The position numbers and the translations under genes are program-made. A DNA stretch of 64,000 nt from Chinchilla lanigera (taxonomy: Eukaryota; Chordata; Mammalia; Rodentia; Chinchillidae): the NCBI RefSeq assembly GCF_000276665.1, contig NW_004955418.1:912213-976212 (forward strand), written 5' to 3'. Position 1 is the stretch's first letter, and each line of letters opens with the position of its first letter. Of this stretch, positions 22,377-34,129 are shown piece after piece. The notes beneath the pieces were generated by a model that ran no database searches, was not told where the DNA came from, and saw nothing but the letters and a program-made list of their open reading frames with translations.

Positions 22377-23288
22377 CTCCAGAGCAGCGGAAGGCTTCTT
22401 TTTGAGTTCCTCACATTTTCTGAATTTGCAAATCTGGTGCCCAGTCTTTCGGTTCCTACAACTGCTGCACTGCTCGCAGTTGATGCGCCGCCGGCAGGGC
22501 GCACACATGCCGCAGCGTTTCCGCTTCTTCTTGCCCGAGCTGATGGCGGAGGCCAGCTCTCCCTGCATGGGGTACTCGGCCAGGCCAGCCATGTGCAGCG
22601 CACTCTCGGCCAGGAACACGCCCGCCGGGGTCATGATGAAGAGGCCCGGGTTGATGGGGAAGGCGCCCAGGTAGGGGAAGTCGGACTGGCCGTTGAGGGC
22701 TTCAGCGCCCGCCACGGCCTCCATGTCGGGCAGGCCCGTGCCCGCCTCGCTCATCAGCGGGAGGTGCTCCTGCACCACACGCTTCAGCATCTCCGTGGAC
22801 TGCGCGAACTGCTGCAGCGTCAGCTGTCCCTCGGCTGCCAGCTCCGTGGCCCGCTCCGCCTTGCTCAGCAGGCTGGCCACAGCACCACTTTTGTGCTTTG
22901 AGGTAGGGTTGCTTTTGTCCACCGCCATGGCCGCCGCGAGGTCATGACCATTGGCCAACAGGGAGGCTGCAGCTGCAGCGGCCTTGTCAGCAGACTCCCC
23001 GCCCATCAAGCTGCCCCCGCCACTGCCACCACTGCCACCAAAGGAAGAGTAGTGGGAGAGTGGGCGGGAGCGACGCAGGCTCTTGTTGAGGGGTTCACTG
23101 ATGATACCACTCTTGTTTCGGCGCTCGGGGGGTGGCGTGTCATCTGCCGCCAAGGCTGGCGTAGTGGCTGCCACTGCTGTACTCTTGTCTGTCGCTCCTG
23201 CCTTTGGGCCACTGCTGCCATTGGTGGTGGTGCTGCTGCTGCTGCTACTGCCGCCGGCATCCTGGGAGCCACCACCGAGGCTCGACAT
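22377..23288 (-). CDS. CXXC5: CXXC5 main coding exon, residues 1-304 (CXXC zinc finger protein 5)
   Basis: This exon encodes the first 304 of 318 residues of CXXC5. From family knowledge, CXXC5 is a nuclear and cytoplasmic regulator that binds unmethylated CpG DNA and restrains Wnt signalling by binding the Dishevelled PDZ domain. Seen in the translation: a Ser/Thr/Gly-rich N-terminus (about 1-30), a basic RRNKSGIISEPLNKSLRRSR block (56-75), a Gly/Ser linker (83-93), an Ala run (103-108), and a long conserved middle (111-250). A KKKRKR nuclear-localisation cluster (253-258) precedes the CXXC finger, with cysteines 259, 262, 265, 271, 274, 277, 287 and 292 all present. The Dvl-binding KTGHQI segment is at 281-286. 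The ATG has A at -3. The exon ends at CTG-GAG followed by intronic gtaaca, phase 0; reading on adds only VTAP and a stop. CXXC4 is the nearest alternative, but the N-terminal half matches CXXC5. Confidence 0.97.
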
Positions 23289-23447
23289 GGTGGGGCTGGG
23301 GCCCAGAACCCGCTGCTGAGAAAGCTGCCAACTGCCAGGGGTTCACAGACGAGCGCCTGGCCCTGCTGCCCGCAACAGAGATGCCTGGTGGGCCGTGGTG
23401 CTCAGGGCAGGTACATGGTCAGGTGTCCACGTGGAAGTGTCTTCCCT
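23289..23447 (-). other. CXXC5: CXXC5 5'UTR part of the coding exon
   Basis: A strong acceptor (pyrimidine-rich tract then aacag, with the AG at 23448-23449) sits 159 nt upstream of the start codon, so this block is the 5'UTR portion of the main exon. It contains a four-codon upstream ORF at 23402-23416. The context of the main ATG (ccaccATGt) is good at -3. Confidence 0.8.
23402..23416 (-). promoter_or_regulatory. uORF in CXXC5 5'UTR (M-Y-L-P-stop)
   Basis: On the minus strand, ATG-TAC-CTG-CCC-TGA lies 114 nt upstream of the main start. The start has A at -3, so a scanning ribosome could use it. It is short and terminates well before the main ATG, so reinitiation would be possible. Whether it is translated cannot be judged from sequence. 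Confidence 0.6.
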
Positions 23448-23589
23448 CTGTTGGGACAAGAGGGTACAAGGTCAGGGGAGCAGTAAATCCCTCCTCCTCC
23501 AACCCTGGCACGATCATCACCGCATTGCCAAAATAACCACAAGCCAGACGAGGCATTAATTACCAAGCCCTCCTTTGTTGGGAATTTTT

Positions 23590-23700
23590 ACTTGCACTAT
23601 CTCTGTTAAGACTCACAAGAATCCTATGAAGTAACCGTTAGTGTGCCTCCATTTCACACATGAGGACAGCAGGAGAGGAGCGCTTGAAGGTACAGCACTG
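23590..23700 (-). mobile_element. MIR fragment in CXXC5 intron 1
   Basis: ctcacaagaatcctatgaag and ccatttcacacatgagg are typical MIR core text. Confidence 0.55.
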
Positions 23701-26700
23701 GAAGCTGCTCCTGGATTCTCATTTGGAAATTTCTAATATGTATCAGTGATTTCAAGGCTCTGATAGTTATTCCAAGGTGAAGGCACCTGGCTGCTTTGTT
23801 TAACACGGCGTCTGGCAATAGAGTACAGAACCTGGAGGAGCCATCTTCCCTCCTGCTGTGGTCAAGCAGCACCACCCTGGAGGACAAGCCTTCCCCGCTG
23901 GGAGGGTGAGGCCAGGGGCTGCGCAGCAGCACACATTTCCTCCTCAGCTCCCAAACCTCACTCAGCATCATCGTCTCAGACCAGACTCTGTCTTGACCTG
24001 GCCTCTAACAGCTCCCAGACGAGGGCAGGGAGGGGTCTGGAAAGGTCGGCAGTATGGGGCCTGCTGAGGTCCCAGAGACACAGAGTTGCAGGGAGCTGTG
24101 GGAGAAGGGGTCCTGGGCTGGGACAGCCTGCAACCAAGAGTGAGTGTGACCCTTGAGGTGCCCCTTGTTGGGACGGGGCCTACTGCACTTGACCCCCAAG
24201 GCGAAGGCACTGGCCTGCAGCTGCCGGCACCCCTGGCTGAGGAACTGGTCCAGTGGAGGGAGTGGCAGTTTCCTGGACGGCCCTAGCTCTCTAGCATCCC
24301 GGCCCAGCCTGCCTGCTGTAACCCAGCAGCCCCCAGGAGAGGGGTGGGAAGGCCCAGCCCCTCAACAGCTGGTGGCTCAAGGGGGAGGCACACATCTGGT
24401 GAACCCTATCCCGCCCGAGCTTGAGGGTGGGAACACACTAGATCTTTGTCCCCAGACAACCCTACTATTCCCCAGTCTGGCCGCTCAGCCTGTCTCCTAA
24501 GATCATTTAGCCTAATCTCCTCACTCACAGCCCTCTGCTCCAGGACTGGCAAGGGGTGGCCACAAAGGGGGTGTGTGCCTCCACAGTGGGCACCGGCTCA
24601 CCCTGGGCTCCCTAGCAAAGGCAGATGAGTGAGGCGGAAGGGCGGGCAAGCTGAGAGAGGCCGCCGGGACAGACCCAGGAAGGCCTGGCAGCATCCAGGC
24701 TGGGCTGGGGGTGGGAGACAGTGCGCAGAAGGAGACCATGTAGCAGAAGTATTGCTATGCTGTGTAACCTCCAAGGGCCAAGCCCAGATCACACCCTCAG
24801 CTCTCCTCTGAGACCCGTAACCCCTCCAGGCATCAGCGAACCTGGTGAGGTGTTGGGGAGAGGGCTAGTGAGATCAGGGTCAGAAACCACCAAGGCACTG
24901 CTTCCAGCTCCTGCTCCTCCAAGCTCAACTACTGAGCCCTGGACCCTCATCCACCTGATCCAGCAGGCCCACATCACAGGAAGGGGAAAAGGCAGGAGTA
25001 TGCAGACTGCAGAGGTGCGGAGAGGTGGGCCCCTACGTGTGCCCCCACCTCTGTGGCCTGCTGGCTGGTGGCAGAAATCGATAGCTGCATTAACGCTGCT
25101 CTTGCTCCGCTGCTCCGTCCCTCCTCACAGCTCCAGGATCTGGCTCTGCGTGCAGGGCGGGCAGGTCAATTAGAAGTCAGCTCCCTCCAACACAGCCGGC
25201 CTGCACTGGTGCAGGGCTGTGCTCTGGCTGAGCCTCTGCTTTTGTCTCCATCCTGAGTCTCTCGGTGGGGAGCAAACCTCAGGTTCTGTTCATCTCGGTC
25301 CCCTCCTGGAATTTCTCTGATCTTCCACTTTTCTGTCCTTCCTCAGGGACCATCTACCCTCCGCCTCCAGGTCCTGGGATGCACTGAGCTGCTTGGGACC
25401 AAGGACGTGATATGTCACTGAACAGGTGCTACGGGCAGAACACTGGCTTGTCAGCCTCCGAGCTGAAGGTGGAGGCGGCTAACACGAGGGGGACTGGCCT
25501 CAAAACCCACATGTAGTCCGCATGGCTTGGTCCTCAAGCTTGGTCCAAATCTGCCTCCTACCTGGCTCTGCTTTCCCCTAAGATCTTGGGAAAGCTGACG
25601 CCTTGGTCCCACTGGACCCCTGAGCACAGGCTCCATCTGCCCTATTCACAGAAAGGGATGATACAGAGGTGACCTTCTCCTAGGCTACAGGACACATGGC
25701 AACCCCTCCCAGGCCAGGAAGGGCCTGGCAGTGCCCGGGCAGCAGGGGAGGAGCTGGGCTGCGTTGAAGCGGAGCGGGAATGAGCGGGAGGGAAAGCTGG
25801 CGGGCGGCGGCGGGCGCATCCATCATCGGCCCTGCCAGGAACGCATCCAGCCCCCAAAAAGAAATACTGCGCCTGAGGAGGGACAACAAAGGGCTCCGTT
25901 TCATCAGCAATGCGGAGCCAGCGCCCCGCCGCCCCGCCAGCCGCGGTCAGTCCACAAAGGACCCCTTTGTCCATGCAGGAGCCGGGCGGCCGGGAGCTGG
26001 GACCGGGGCTGATGGGCAGGGACAGAGCTCAGGGGGCAGGCGAACAAGTCATGGAGAGCTGAGGGGCAGAGGGGGACAAGGGGGCAGAAGAACAGAGACA
26101 GGTGGTGTGGACAGAGAATGGTGAGAAAATCTGAGGGCTGGGACAGAGAAAAAGGGACCTGAAGAGGAGGGGCAAAGGGTCAAGGTTAGAGGACAGAGGG
26201 TGGAGAGGGCACCAGACACCAGCTGGATGGGGCTCAGAGAGAACCCAGGACCCAACATCCGTGCCCAGGCTCCAGGACTCAAAGAGTCCAGAAACACAGA
26301 AATAGAACCCTGGGAGAGTCCCAGACTGAGGGGCACAGGGACCGAGCGAAAGCAGTGGGACGTGACCACATGGGGAGGAATCGAAGGAGTGAGACCAGAG
26401 ACTGCCATATGCAGTCTAAGGCCGAGGGAGCGGGTGGAGAGCAGGGATGGGAAGCAGTGGGGTTTGGGCCTCAGAGTTCAGCCGCTGGGCCCTAACACGT
26501 CCTGGGGTTGAGCTGAAGCTTGGTTTGGATACATGGGAAAGAAAGGGAGAGTGACAAGAGAGTTTCCCTGTTGGCCCTGGGCACCATCCCTGCCTCCACC
26601 CCCAGAAGGCACAGATCCTGCTCCTCCCAAGCCAAGTACACACCACCCCCAAGTCCCAAGGCTGACACCCACGTTCCTTTAACCAACTGGCTACTTACTG

Positions 26701-26734
26701 AGCATCTACTGCTCCAGGTTGGCCCGACTGATTG

Positions 26735-26905
26735 ACTTTGGTACTGAAGATTGAACCATGGAACAGTGAGCTGTACCCTCAGCCCTTTTTATTTTTATTC
26801 TTTTATTTTGAGACTGGGTCTCTCCCAGTTGCCAGGTGGCCTTGAACTTGCAGTCACCCTACTTCAACCTCCCAGGTAGTTGGGATACAGGCATGTGCCA
26901 GGGCA
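26735..26905 (-). mobile_element. B1/ID dimeric SINE, minus strand
   Basis: ggtactgaagattgaacc to gagctgtaccctcagcc, then a B1 half (gagactgggtctctcccag). Confidence 0.8.
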
Positions 26906-26949
26906 CCCAATTGTCCCGGTGTCCTTATGCTTAAAATAGAACTGCATGG

Positions 26950-27110
26950 AGCGGGACGTGGTGGGGCACGCCTGTAATCCCAGCACTCAGGCGGCTGAGG
27001 CAGGAGGATCGTTGAGAATTTGAGACCAGCTTGGGCTACAAAGTAAGCTCAAGGCCAGCCTGAACTGCATAACAAGATCCTGTCTCAAAAAAAAAAAAAA
27101 AAAAAAAAAA
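26950..27110 (+). mobile_element. Young B1-type SINE inserted into an older SINE
   Basis: Full B1 with a 26-A tail, flanked by actgcatgg (26941-26949 and 27111-27119). Confidence 0.9.
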
Positions 27111-27215
27111 ACTGCATGGTGCATACCTGTAACACCAACACTTGGGAGGCTGAGCAAGAGGATTGTGAGTTTAAGGCCAACTGTACTACATAGCAAATGA
27201 ATGAATGAAACAAAA
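27111..27215 (+). mobile_element. Older SINE fragment, host of the preceding insertion
   Basis: gcatggtgcatacctgtaac to actacatagcaaatg with an aatg-repeat tail. Confidence 0.75.
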
Positions 27216-27219
27216 CCAC

Positions 27220-27350
27220 CCTTGGAGATGAAGCCTGTTATCTAACTTCAGAGATGAGGAAACTGAGGCTCACAGAAAAGTTCAGCTGGTGCCCAGTGAG
27301 GCTAGTACTTAGGCCCAAAGCCCAAGTGTTACTCATGCTGCTGTGTTATT
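27220..27350 (+). mobile_element. MIR fragment
   Basis: agatgaggaaactgaggctc is the MIR core hallmark. Confidence 0.65.
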
Positions 27351-28016
27351 ACCTTTATTCTACCTGTGCAATTAACAAAGTGGCCCAGGGCAAGGTGACC
27401 CAGTGACCTTGTCACCCCCCCAAACCAGTACTGTTACCATGCCCGTCACCTCTCCATGCTCAAGGGCAAGCTGTCAGACTCCAGGAGAGTGCCCCCACCT
27501 GGGGACTTGGAGATGCACAGGCAGGAACCTGGAAGGGTGGACCTGTGACATCACAATGCGAGCTGGCAGTGAAGTCACCAGAACTGGTGACAGTGTTCCC
27601 ACTCCACCCTCAGCCCCAGAATAGCCTCACTTCACTTCCTGCAGGACTCTGTCCTGGACTCTACAGGAGGCAGCGTCCAGGCCTGTTTTCCAGCACGAGG
27701 ACGGGCTGGTGTTGTGCGTAGCCATGGGCACGGGTGTACCCCCACTTACCCCGACAGCAACCCCCTGCTCTGTGTTCTGAGGGGCCAAGGGAGAACACAG
27801 ACCAGGAGTGCACAGAAGCTGGGTTAGAATGACGCAGAGTGTGTGAGTGGGGCGGGGGGCTTATAGGACAAAGGGCTTACCAGGCTGGGAGTTAAGAACA
27901 GGGAGAGGCTACAGAAGGGGACACAGCCTCAAAACGTTACTAAGAAACAGGTGCAAGGTGTGGCTGCGAGCTTGGCAGGCTTCCAGTTGGGTAGGGCCTT
28001 GAGGCCAAGGGCAGGA

Positions 28017-28110
28017 TTTTTAAAAACCATTTTATTGAGGTGCAGCTTACATGCTGTAAAATTCACCCATTTTAAAGGGTATTAATTCAATGGCTTTGAG
28101 TAAATCCTTG
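28017..28110 (+). mobile_element. Old L1 3'-end fragment, left part
   Basis: ttttattgaggtgcagctta and aaaattcacccattttaaag match the 3' end of ancient mammalian L1 elements. The match resumes after the SINE at 28259. Confidence 0.65.
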
Positions 28111-28258
28111 TTGTATTTCATTTCTTTTGAGACAGGTCTCACTATGTTGCAGGCAGGCCTTGAACTTGTTATGAAGCCCAGGCTGGCCTCAAACTCTTGA
28201 TCCTCCTGCCTCAGTTGCCCAGAGTGCTAGGATTACAAGTGTGCGCCACCCCACCTGG
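28111..28258 (-). mobile_element. B1-type SINE splitting an old L1
   Basis: cttttgagacaggtctcact to gtgcgccaccccacctgg; ttga(g/a)taaa flanks both sides. Confidence 0.88.
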
Positions 28259-28300
28259 CTTGAATAAAGTTTCAGACCTGTGTAACCATCACCCTTACCA
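28259..28300 (+). mobile_element. Old L1 3'-end fragment, right part
   Basis: gaataaagtttcagacctgtgtaaccatcacc-like text continues the fragment begun at 28017. Confidence 0.55.
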
Positions 28301-29374
28301 AGGGCTGGGTTTCCCCAAGGTACCGCCCCTTTACTCTCTGCTGGCTAGAGCAGTCTTCCAGGCCTGTCTGGCCACAAATGGAGGGGAGGCCTCCTACAGG
28401 AGGCTGCATCTTGGGACCCCAAGACACCAGCCTGGAGGAACCCATCATCACCAGCATCTGTGTGCACTTGCTTTGCAGACCCTGCCCTGCAGAAACAGTG
28501 TCTCCACACACCCCTTCCCTCCCCGCCACCAGCCCGCCTTCCACCCACTGTGGTGCACCGGGCCTCCCTGACCTTCAAGGTGAAAGAGAGACGGATGAGG
28601 GCGTGCAGGCTGGTGGTGCCAGGGCGCACAGATCATAGGATGAACTGCACTGAGCACTGTGGGGGGAAGCGGGTGCTCTGTCTCTGATTTCCATGATTCA
28701 GCCTGGGGAGTTTCCAGAGAGGAAAAAGCCCCGCTCAGGCCCAGGAGATGCACACAGGGACACACTGATCTTGGAGGCAGAGAAAACACTGCCCAAGCCG
28801 AAGACCACAGAGCATGAGTCTGCTACAGATGGACAGACGTATACTGGCACACTGACCACCGTGCACACCCAGCAGGGGGCCCAGGCAGGGACGCTGCTAG
28901 AGGCTCCAGACTAGCACCCCATAACCAGCTGCCACAGACAAAAAGGGGCACCGCAGTCATTCTTCCCTGACCCTCCTGCGCTCCTCCTTCCAGAGGAGGC
29001 ACCACCCCTCGGCCTCAAACTCGCTAGGACGAGCGTCTGAGAAAGACACCTGGGTATACAGCCTCCATTCTCCCTACAGAGCCCCCCCAAACAGCAGACC
29101 AGCCTGTTCATTGAGGCCCTAGGGAGGAGGTCTGCTCCAACCCGGGCTCCCAAGGAGTGCGAAAAGGACACCTCTGACAGACGAGGCCTTCCTCAGCTGA
29201 CACCTCCCTCAGCCCGTCTTCTTCCGCAGAAGGCTCAAAGGCTCAGGAAGACCTCTGAGACATGGCCTTGGAGTCCCTTTCCCCGTATGTCACATGGGAC
29301 TGCAAGGACCAGAGTGATGGAGCCTCCTCTGTGCCAGACACTACATACTGCTCCAAGCCCCAGTCTGAAGCAGC

Positions 29375-29583
29375 TGCTTTTGTTTTATGGTGCTGGGCAC
29401 TGATCTCTGGGGCCTCATGCATGCGAAGCAAGTGTTCTGCTGGGCTGTACCTTCAGCCTTTTTATGTATTTTTAAAAATTAGTTTCTTGAGACAGGGTGT
29501 CTCACTACGTAGCCCAGGCTTGTGATCCTCCTGCCTCAGTCTCCCAAGTAGCTGGGATTACAGGCAGGTGCCACCATGCCCAG
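29375..29583 (-). mobile_element. B1/ID dimeric SINE, minus strand
   Basis: ID half (ggtgctgggcactgatctc to gggctgtaccttcagcc), then B1 half (ttgagacagggtgtctcac to ggattacaggcaggtgc). Confidence 0.85.
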
Positions 29584-29889
29584 TTTATAGCAGGCAACTT
29601 GATAAGCAGTTGTGATGTACAGAAAATGATGCCCTGCCCTCTGGGGTCCCCCAGGACCTTTGACTGAATGTTTCCCAAAGTGGTGATGTCTTGGCTGACA
29701 CCTATCTGAGATCAGAGCCCGTTATCCACTTAGGGCTTCCCTCCTGATGGCTCACTGTAGGATAAGCCAAGGAAGGGATGAGAGAAGGGTTCCATCCTTC
29801 CAGGGTTCCTGGGTGAGGCATCTGTGGAGGTGACAGCACATGTCAACAGGAGTTGCTAGGAACTGGAGTCCTAGGGTCTGGATTTGCAG

Positions 29890-29980
29890 CTCTGCCCTGC
29901 TCTTGCTAACTGTGGACTTTAACCAAGTCCTTTTCCCCATTGACCTTCAGTTTCCTATCTGTAAAATGGCAAGTTCTTGC
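29890..29980 (-). mobile_element. MIR fragment
   Basis: ttcagtttcctatctgtaaa and upstream text are MIR-like. Confidence 0.55.
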
Positions 29981-30013
29981 TCCTCATCCCAAAATGCAGG
30001 GACTCATGATCTC

Positions 30014-30283
30014 TCTTTTTTTTTTTTTTTTTTTTTTNNNNNNNNNNNNNNNNNNNNNNNNNNNNNNNNNNNNNNNNNNNNNNNNNNNNNNNNNNNNNNN
30101 NNNNNNNNNNNNNNNNNNNNNNNNNNNNNNNNNNNNNTTTTGAGACAGGGTCTCACTATGCAGTTCAGGCTGGCCTTGAGCTCACTTTGTAGCTCAGGCT
30201 GATCTCAAACTCACAAGGATCCTCCTGCCTCAGCCTCCTGAGTGCTTCCATGAGATTACAGGCATGCGCCACCACACCCAGCT
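30014..30283 (-). mobile_element. Young B1-type SINE containing the 100-N gap
   Basis: A T run, the gap, then a full B1 body. The exact 16-bp target duplication agggactcatgatctc lies at 29998-30013 and 30284-30299. Confidence 0.93.
30038..30137. other. Assembly gap of exactly 100 N inside a SINE poly(T) tract
   Basis: One hundred N, the usual placeholder for unknown length, sit between a T run (30016-30037) and tttt-gagacagggtctc, the body of a minus-strand B1. The gap is therefore probably just the homopolymer tail of that SINE. Confidence 0.99.
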
Positions 30284-30426
30284 AGGGACTCATGATCTCA
30301 TGGGGCAGGGATCCCACGGTCCTATGAGGAAGATGACAGAAACAGAAAGAAAGAAAAAAAAAGGTTCTAAATAAATAGCAACTCCCCACCCACTCTGCAA
30401 GTCCCAGAGAGTCCAAAGCAGCAGTG

Positions 30427-30582
30427 ACGTTTTTTGTCTGTCTGTTTAGGGTCTTGCTATATAGCTCAGGCTGGTCCTAAACTCACTATGTAGCCCAGGC
30501 TGGCCTTAAGCTTGCAGCAATTCTCTGGCCCCAGCCTCCCAAGCGCTGGGATTGCAGGTGTGCGGCACCACTCCCAGCCTAG
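30427..30582 (-). mobile_element. B1-type SINE, minus strand
   Basis: gggtcttgctatatagctc to gcgctgggattgcaggtg. Confidence 0.9.
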
Positions 30583-30734
30583 CAGTGATATGGTTTGCCG
30601 GTAGGGAAGCACATCTGAAGGGAAAGGTTTTGAGCAGGACTGAGCCTGAACCCCAGATGATATGCAGCTTCCTGCAGCAAACGGTATCCAGCCCTTCCCA
30701 CTCATTTCCCCAGAGGACATGACAACAGCAGGAC

Positions 30735-30945
30735 CTAATAACACCATCACCCTCTGTCAAGCACTGTGCTAAGCATTTTACATGCATTTTATCACTGGCT
30801 TCTCTCTACAACCGTTTATTATTATCCCCATTTTACAGATGAGGGAACTGAGGCTCAAGAAAGTCACGTTACCTTCCTAAGATCACAAGGTCAGCAGGTG
30901 GCAGAGCCTGGATTGGAACCCAGGTCTAAATGACCCAAGGCCTGG
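30735..30945 (+). mobile_element. Near full-length MIR
   Basis: agcactgtgctaagcatttt, cattttacagatgaggga, and ggcagagcctggattggaac in the right order; one of the best-kept MIRs here. Confidence 0.85.
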
Positions 30946-33339
30946 CTCTCCAACACTGGCTAAAGGCTTTCAGGAACACAGAAGGGCTTCAATGGGAGGA
31001 GGAGGCTTAGTTCAGCTCTCCGCTAGAGCGAACTCCAAATTTCCCATGCGTCTCTGGGGTGGCACTCCAGCTCTGCGTAAATCGCACTAGGACACCATCG
31101 CTGAGAAGTCTGCAGCTGTACCCCAAGGCCCAGGAAAAGACAGGGGAAGGGGCTGCGGGTGGGCTGGACAGCCCAGGCTGGGCCAGAGCTCCGGGCATTC
31201 CGGCGGCCTCCGCAGGAAGCAGAACGGGACGGAAACCGGCTCCTGCCGCCTCCCCCAGAATCCTGTGGGCAGCCCAGCCGGCTGCACAGAGGCCCTCTTT
31301 GTGCCTGCCCCAACCCGCCACCCGCGGCTGGCCCAGAGTTTTGAGTTTCCTGGGGGGTGGAGGCTCAGCCACCACCGAGCCTCCAGCTACCTCCCCCTCT
31401 TGGGGGCAGTCACAGCAGTCCACAGCTGGAGGAGGAAGTGGATGGCCAGGGCAGCCCCAGGGATGGGGGGGCTGCAGTCTGCCCACATCCCATTCCCCCA
31501 ACATTTATACATCCTAATCAAGGGCTGAGGAGCCAGTTCAGTCATTCCCGAGCCTGCTACCTTGCTGGCAACAGCCACGAAGCCCATCCGACCCACTTGG
31601 GCCAGGGCGGTGCACGTGGCCGGGGTGGGAGTGAGGGAGTGCATCTGTCCTGCCACCATTTCCCACTCAGCAAGCAGAGGCCTCCCTCAAGCTCACTTCC
31701 CAGAATTTCAGGGGACAGAGGCCCTTTGGGCGTGAGAGCTGGTAGAATGTGTCATGAGGAGCTGCACTTAGGTACAAACGCGTCTGTTATCTACCAGGAA
31801 GTGTGTCAGGCGATGGCATGGTGCATGCGTGCCTGGGTCTGGCGAGCTGTGAGCATGCCTTGGTGCGTGCAGTCTCAGATGTCACCCTCTGTGGCCTGGA
31901 GTACACTGGGTTTATATACCAGAGCAAGTGGTGGTGACTGAGATGCCCACCCTGACCCATGTATAAGATGGAGGTCTGTGCTAGCCGTACCTAGGAATGC
32001 AGACACCCTGAGTGGCACACAAGTACTGTGGTTTGTTTGCATGGTGGGTGGATGTATGTGGGTTCTTCTGGCCTGTGCATGTTACCCCGATTTGCCATGA
32101 GAACACCAGCGTGTGCACACTGTGAGCTGTGTCAAGGATTATGGGAGGCACGTGAGCTGGGGCCCAACTGGGTTGAAGACAGCATGGGTACAAAGTGGTG
32201 CTTCTAGGGCCCCTACGGAAACAGGAAGCTGCCCACAGGTGCACCTGGGCTGCCCTGGGTATTGGGCTCCACCCAAGTTCAGGGTGTCCCCTTGAGACCA
32301 AGTCACGGTTCCTCTAGCTCAGAACCCATCCAGGCTGTGAGGGAGGCACCTGTCTTGTCTGCTGTTCAAGGTCCAACAGCTCTGGCCAGCGTCTACCCGC
32401 CTGCCTGGCCTGAGTGTGGAAAAAACTGGAAAACAAAAGCCCCCAGACCGCAGGCCCTCCCTGCAGAGGCGTGGGGGAGGCAGGCAAGAGGCGGGAGGCT
32501 GAGGCGGGGAGGGAGGGAGGTGTCGCCGCAGCAGCCCCGGAACACAAAAATAATGAGGCGAGAGGGGCCATGGGGCCGAGCCGGCTGGTTCCGGAGTCGC
32601 TATCTGACCTTGACAGATGCCACAGCTGGGCGCCTGGAGAGGAGCTGCAGCCACCCGCCGCCAATGTGCTGCAGACCCCCCACCTCCCCCAGGCCAGGGT
32701 CGATGGAGGCTCAGGCAGCCCAGCCACAGGCAGCCCCCCAACCAGGCAGGAGCTGGGAGACCTCAGTGCATCTCCCGGGGAGGGGGGGGTGAAGAAGGGG
32801 GCTAAGGCAAGGGAGCCACGCAGCAGCAGGGTCTCCCAAGGGTGCCCAGCCCTCAGGTGTGGCTGCACGTGTGAGAAACACAGAGCTTGCCATTGTGCTT
32901 GTACACCTACGCCGAGTATGTGCAAAGAGAAGCATGTGAGTGCGGTGTGACAAAGATTGTGTTTGTGTGCTGTGTCCTTGGGTCACACAAGGCTGGCAGG
33001 GATGGACTAATGCTCCTGAAATGGTGCAGACACATCACTCGGGTGGACACGGATCACTGCCCTGCCCCCTCCTGAGGCACAGCTGTCCTGGTGGGTGCAA
33101 AAGTCATGCTAGGGCTTGAGGTGGAGTGGGGCACAAAGACAGACACAGCCCTGCCTGAGGCCTGTCACTTGCAGGCAGGATGGGCGCCCCATGGCCCCTC
33201 CTGACCTATACTCTCTCCCCCACTGTGGGAGCTGTGCCCTGGGCTCTCAGTGACAGCACAGGGTTAGGCGCAGCTACCCTAGGGGTGACAACGAGGGACT
33301 AGGGTGTGAGCTGCAGGAGGGGATGCTGGGCTGGAGGCG

Positions 33340-33545
33340 GATTAGCAATTCCGAGCACTGGCTGCATAATTAAAAAATCATTACGGCAGGCGGGCGGGCA
33401 GAGCGAGTGTGAGCTCACGCTTGGAGCAGGCGGGGACACAGCCATGGCGCTCCCCCTCAAACCACTTCCCTGAGGAAAAATCCCACCTGCTAATATAATT
33501 ATGGAAAAACACAAGCACGGAAATTCTGTTTCAGCAAACAACGTG
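33340..33545. promoter_or_regulatory. Candidate intronic enhancer, AT-rich island A
   Basis: Motifs include ggattagcaatt, cataattaaaaaatcatta and taatataattatgg. The block is unique and flanked by GC-rich DNA in CXXC5 intron 1. Such islands are typical of conserved developmental enhancers, but that is inference. Confidence 0.35.
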
Positions 33546-34129
33546 CCTGAATGCCCAGGGACCGCCTGGCCCCCAGCACAGCTGGTGGGCTAGTAACTGG
33601 CCCCTAACCTAAGGCTCATGCAGCCAGGCAAACCCTTCCAGGCCCCGACTCTCACCTCCATTCCCTCAAAAGCTCCTGTGAGAGAGGAGTGAAAGGTCTA
33701 CAGCATCCAGCTCCCCAAATCCAAATCCAGGAGAAAACAGGCTGGTCCCGGTTGTTTACATATGGGGAAAATGAGGCCACGGAGTCTGCATAGATCACTG
33801 TGTGTTTGCAAAGCTAAGAGGTACCCCTAACCAGGTCTCTTCCTCTCTGCCTGAGATAAGCACCTGTCCCTGAGACTGGAAGGGACTTGTCCTAGCCTTG
33901 CACCCCAGCACCTTCCAGAGTTGTACCCCTTGGTGGGAGTGTGTATGGACCCCAGGCTCCAATCCAGAAAAAGGGCATCCTGGCCTCGTCTGGGTTAAAA
34001 CAGGCAAGCAGAGCTGGCTCATGCCCAGAAAGGTGGCCAGCTCTGAGGCACAGGCCCCAGAAGGGCAGGAACAGCCGCCATCACCTCAGGCCTGGAGCGG
34101 GCAGCAGGCAGCGGGTGGTGCAGGGAGGG

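Noticed and set aside
22320..22901. 193-codon plus-strand frame over the CXXC5 coding exon
   Set aside because: It is the antisense shadow of the GC-rich CXXC5 exon, and its translation has no domain.
22944..23486. 180-codon plus-strand frame over the CXXC5 coding exon start
   Set aside because: It is antisense to the Ser/Gly-rich coding sequence and 5'UTR; low-complexity translation.
29840..30202. Frames crossing the N gap at 30 kb
   Set aside because: They are built from poly(T), N and B1 sequence.
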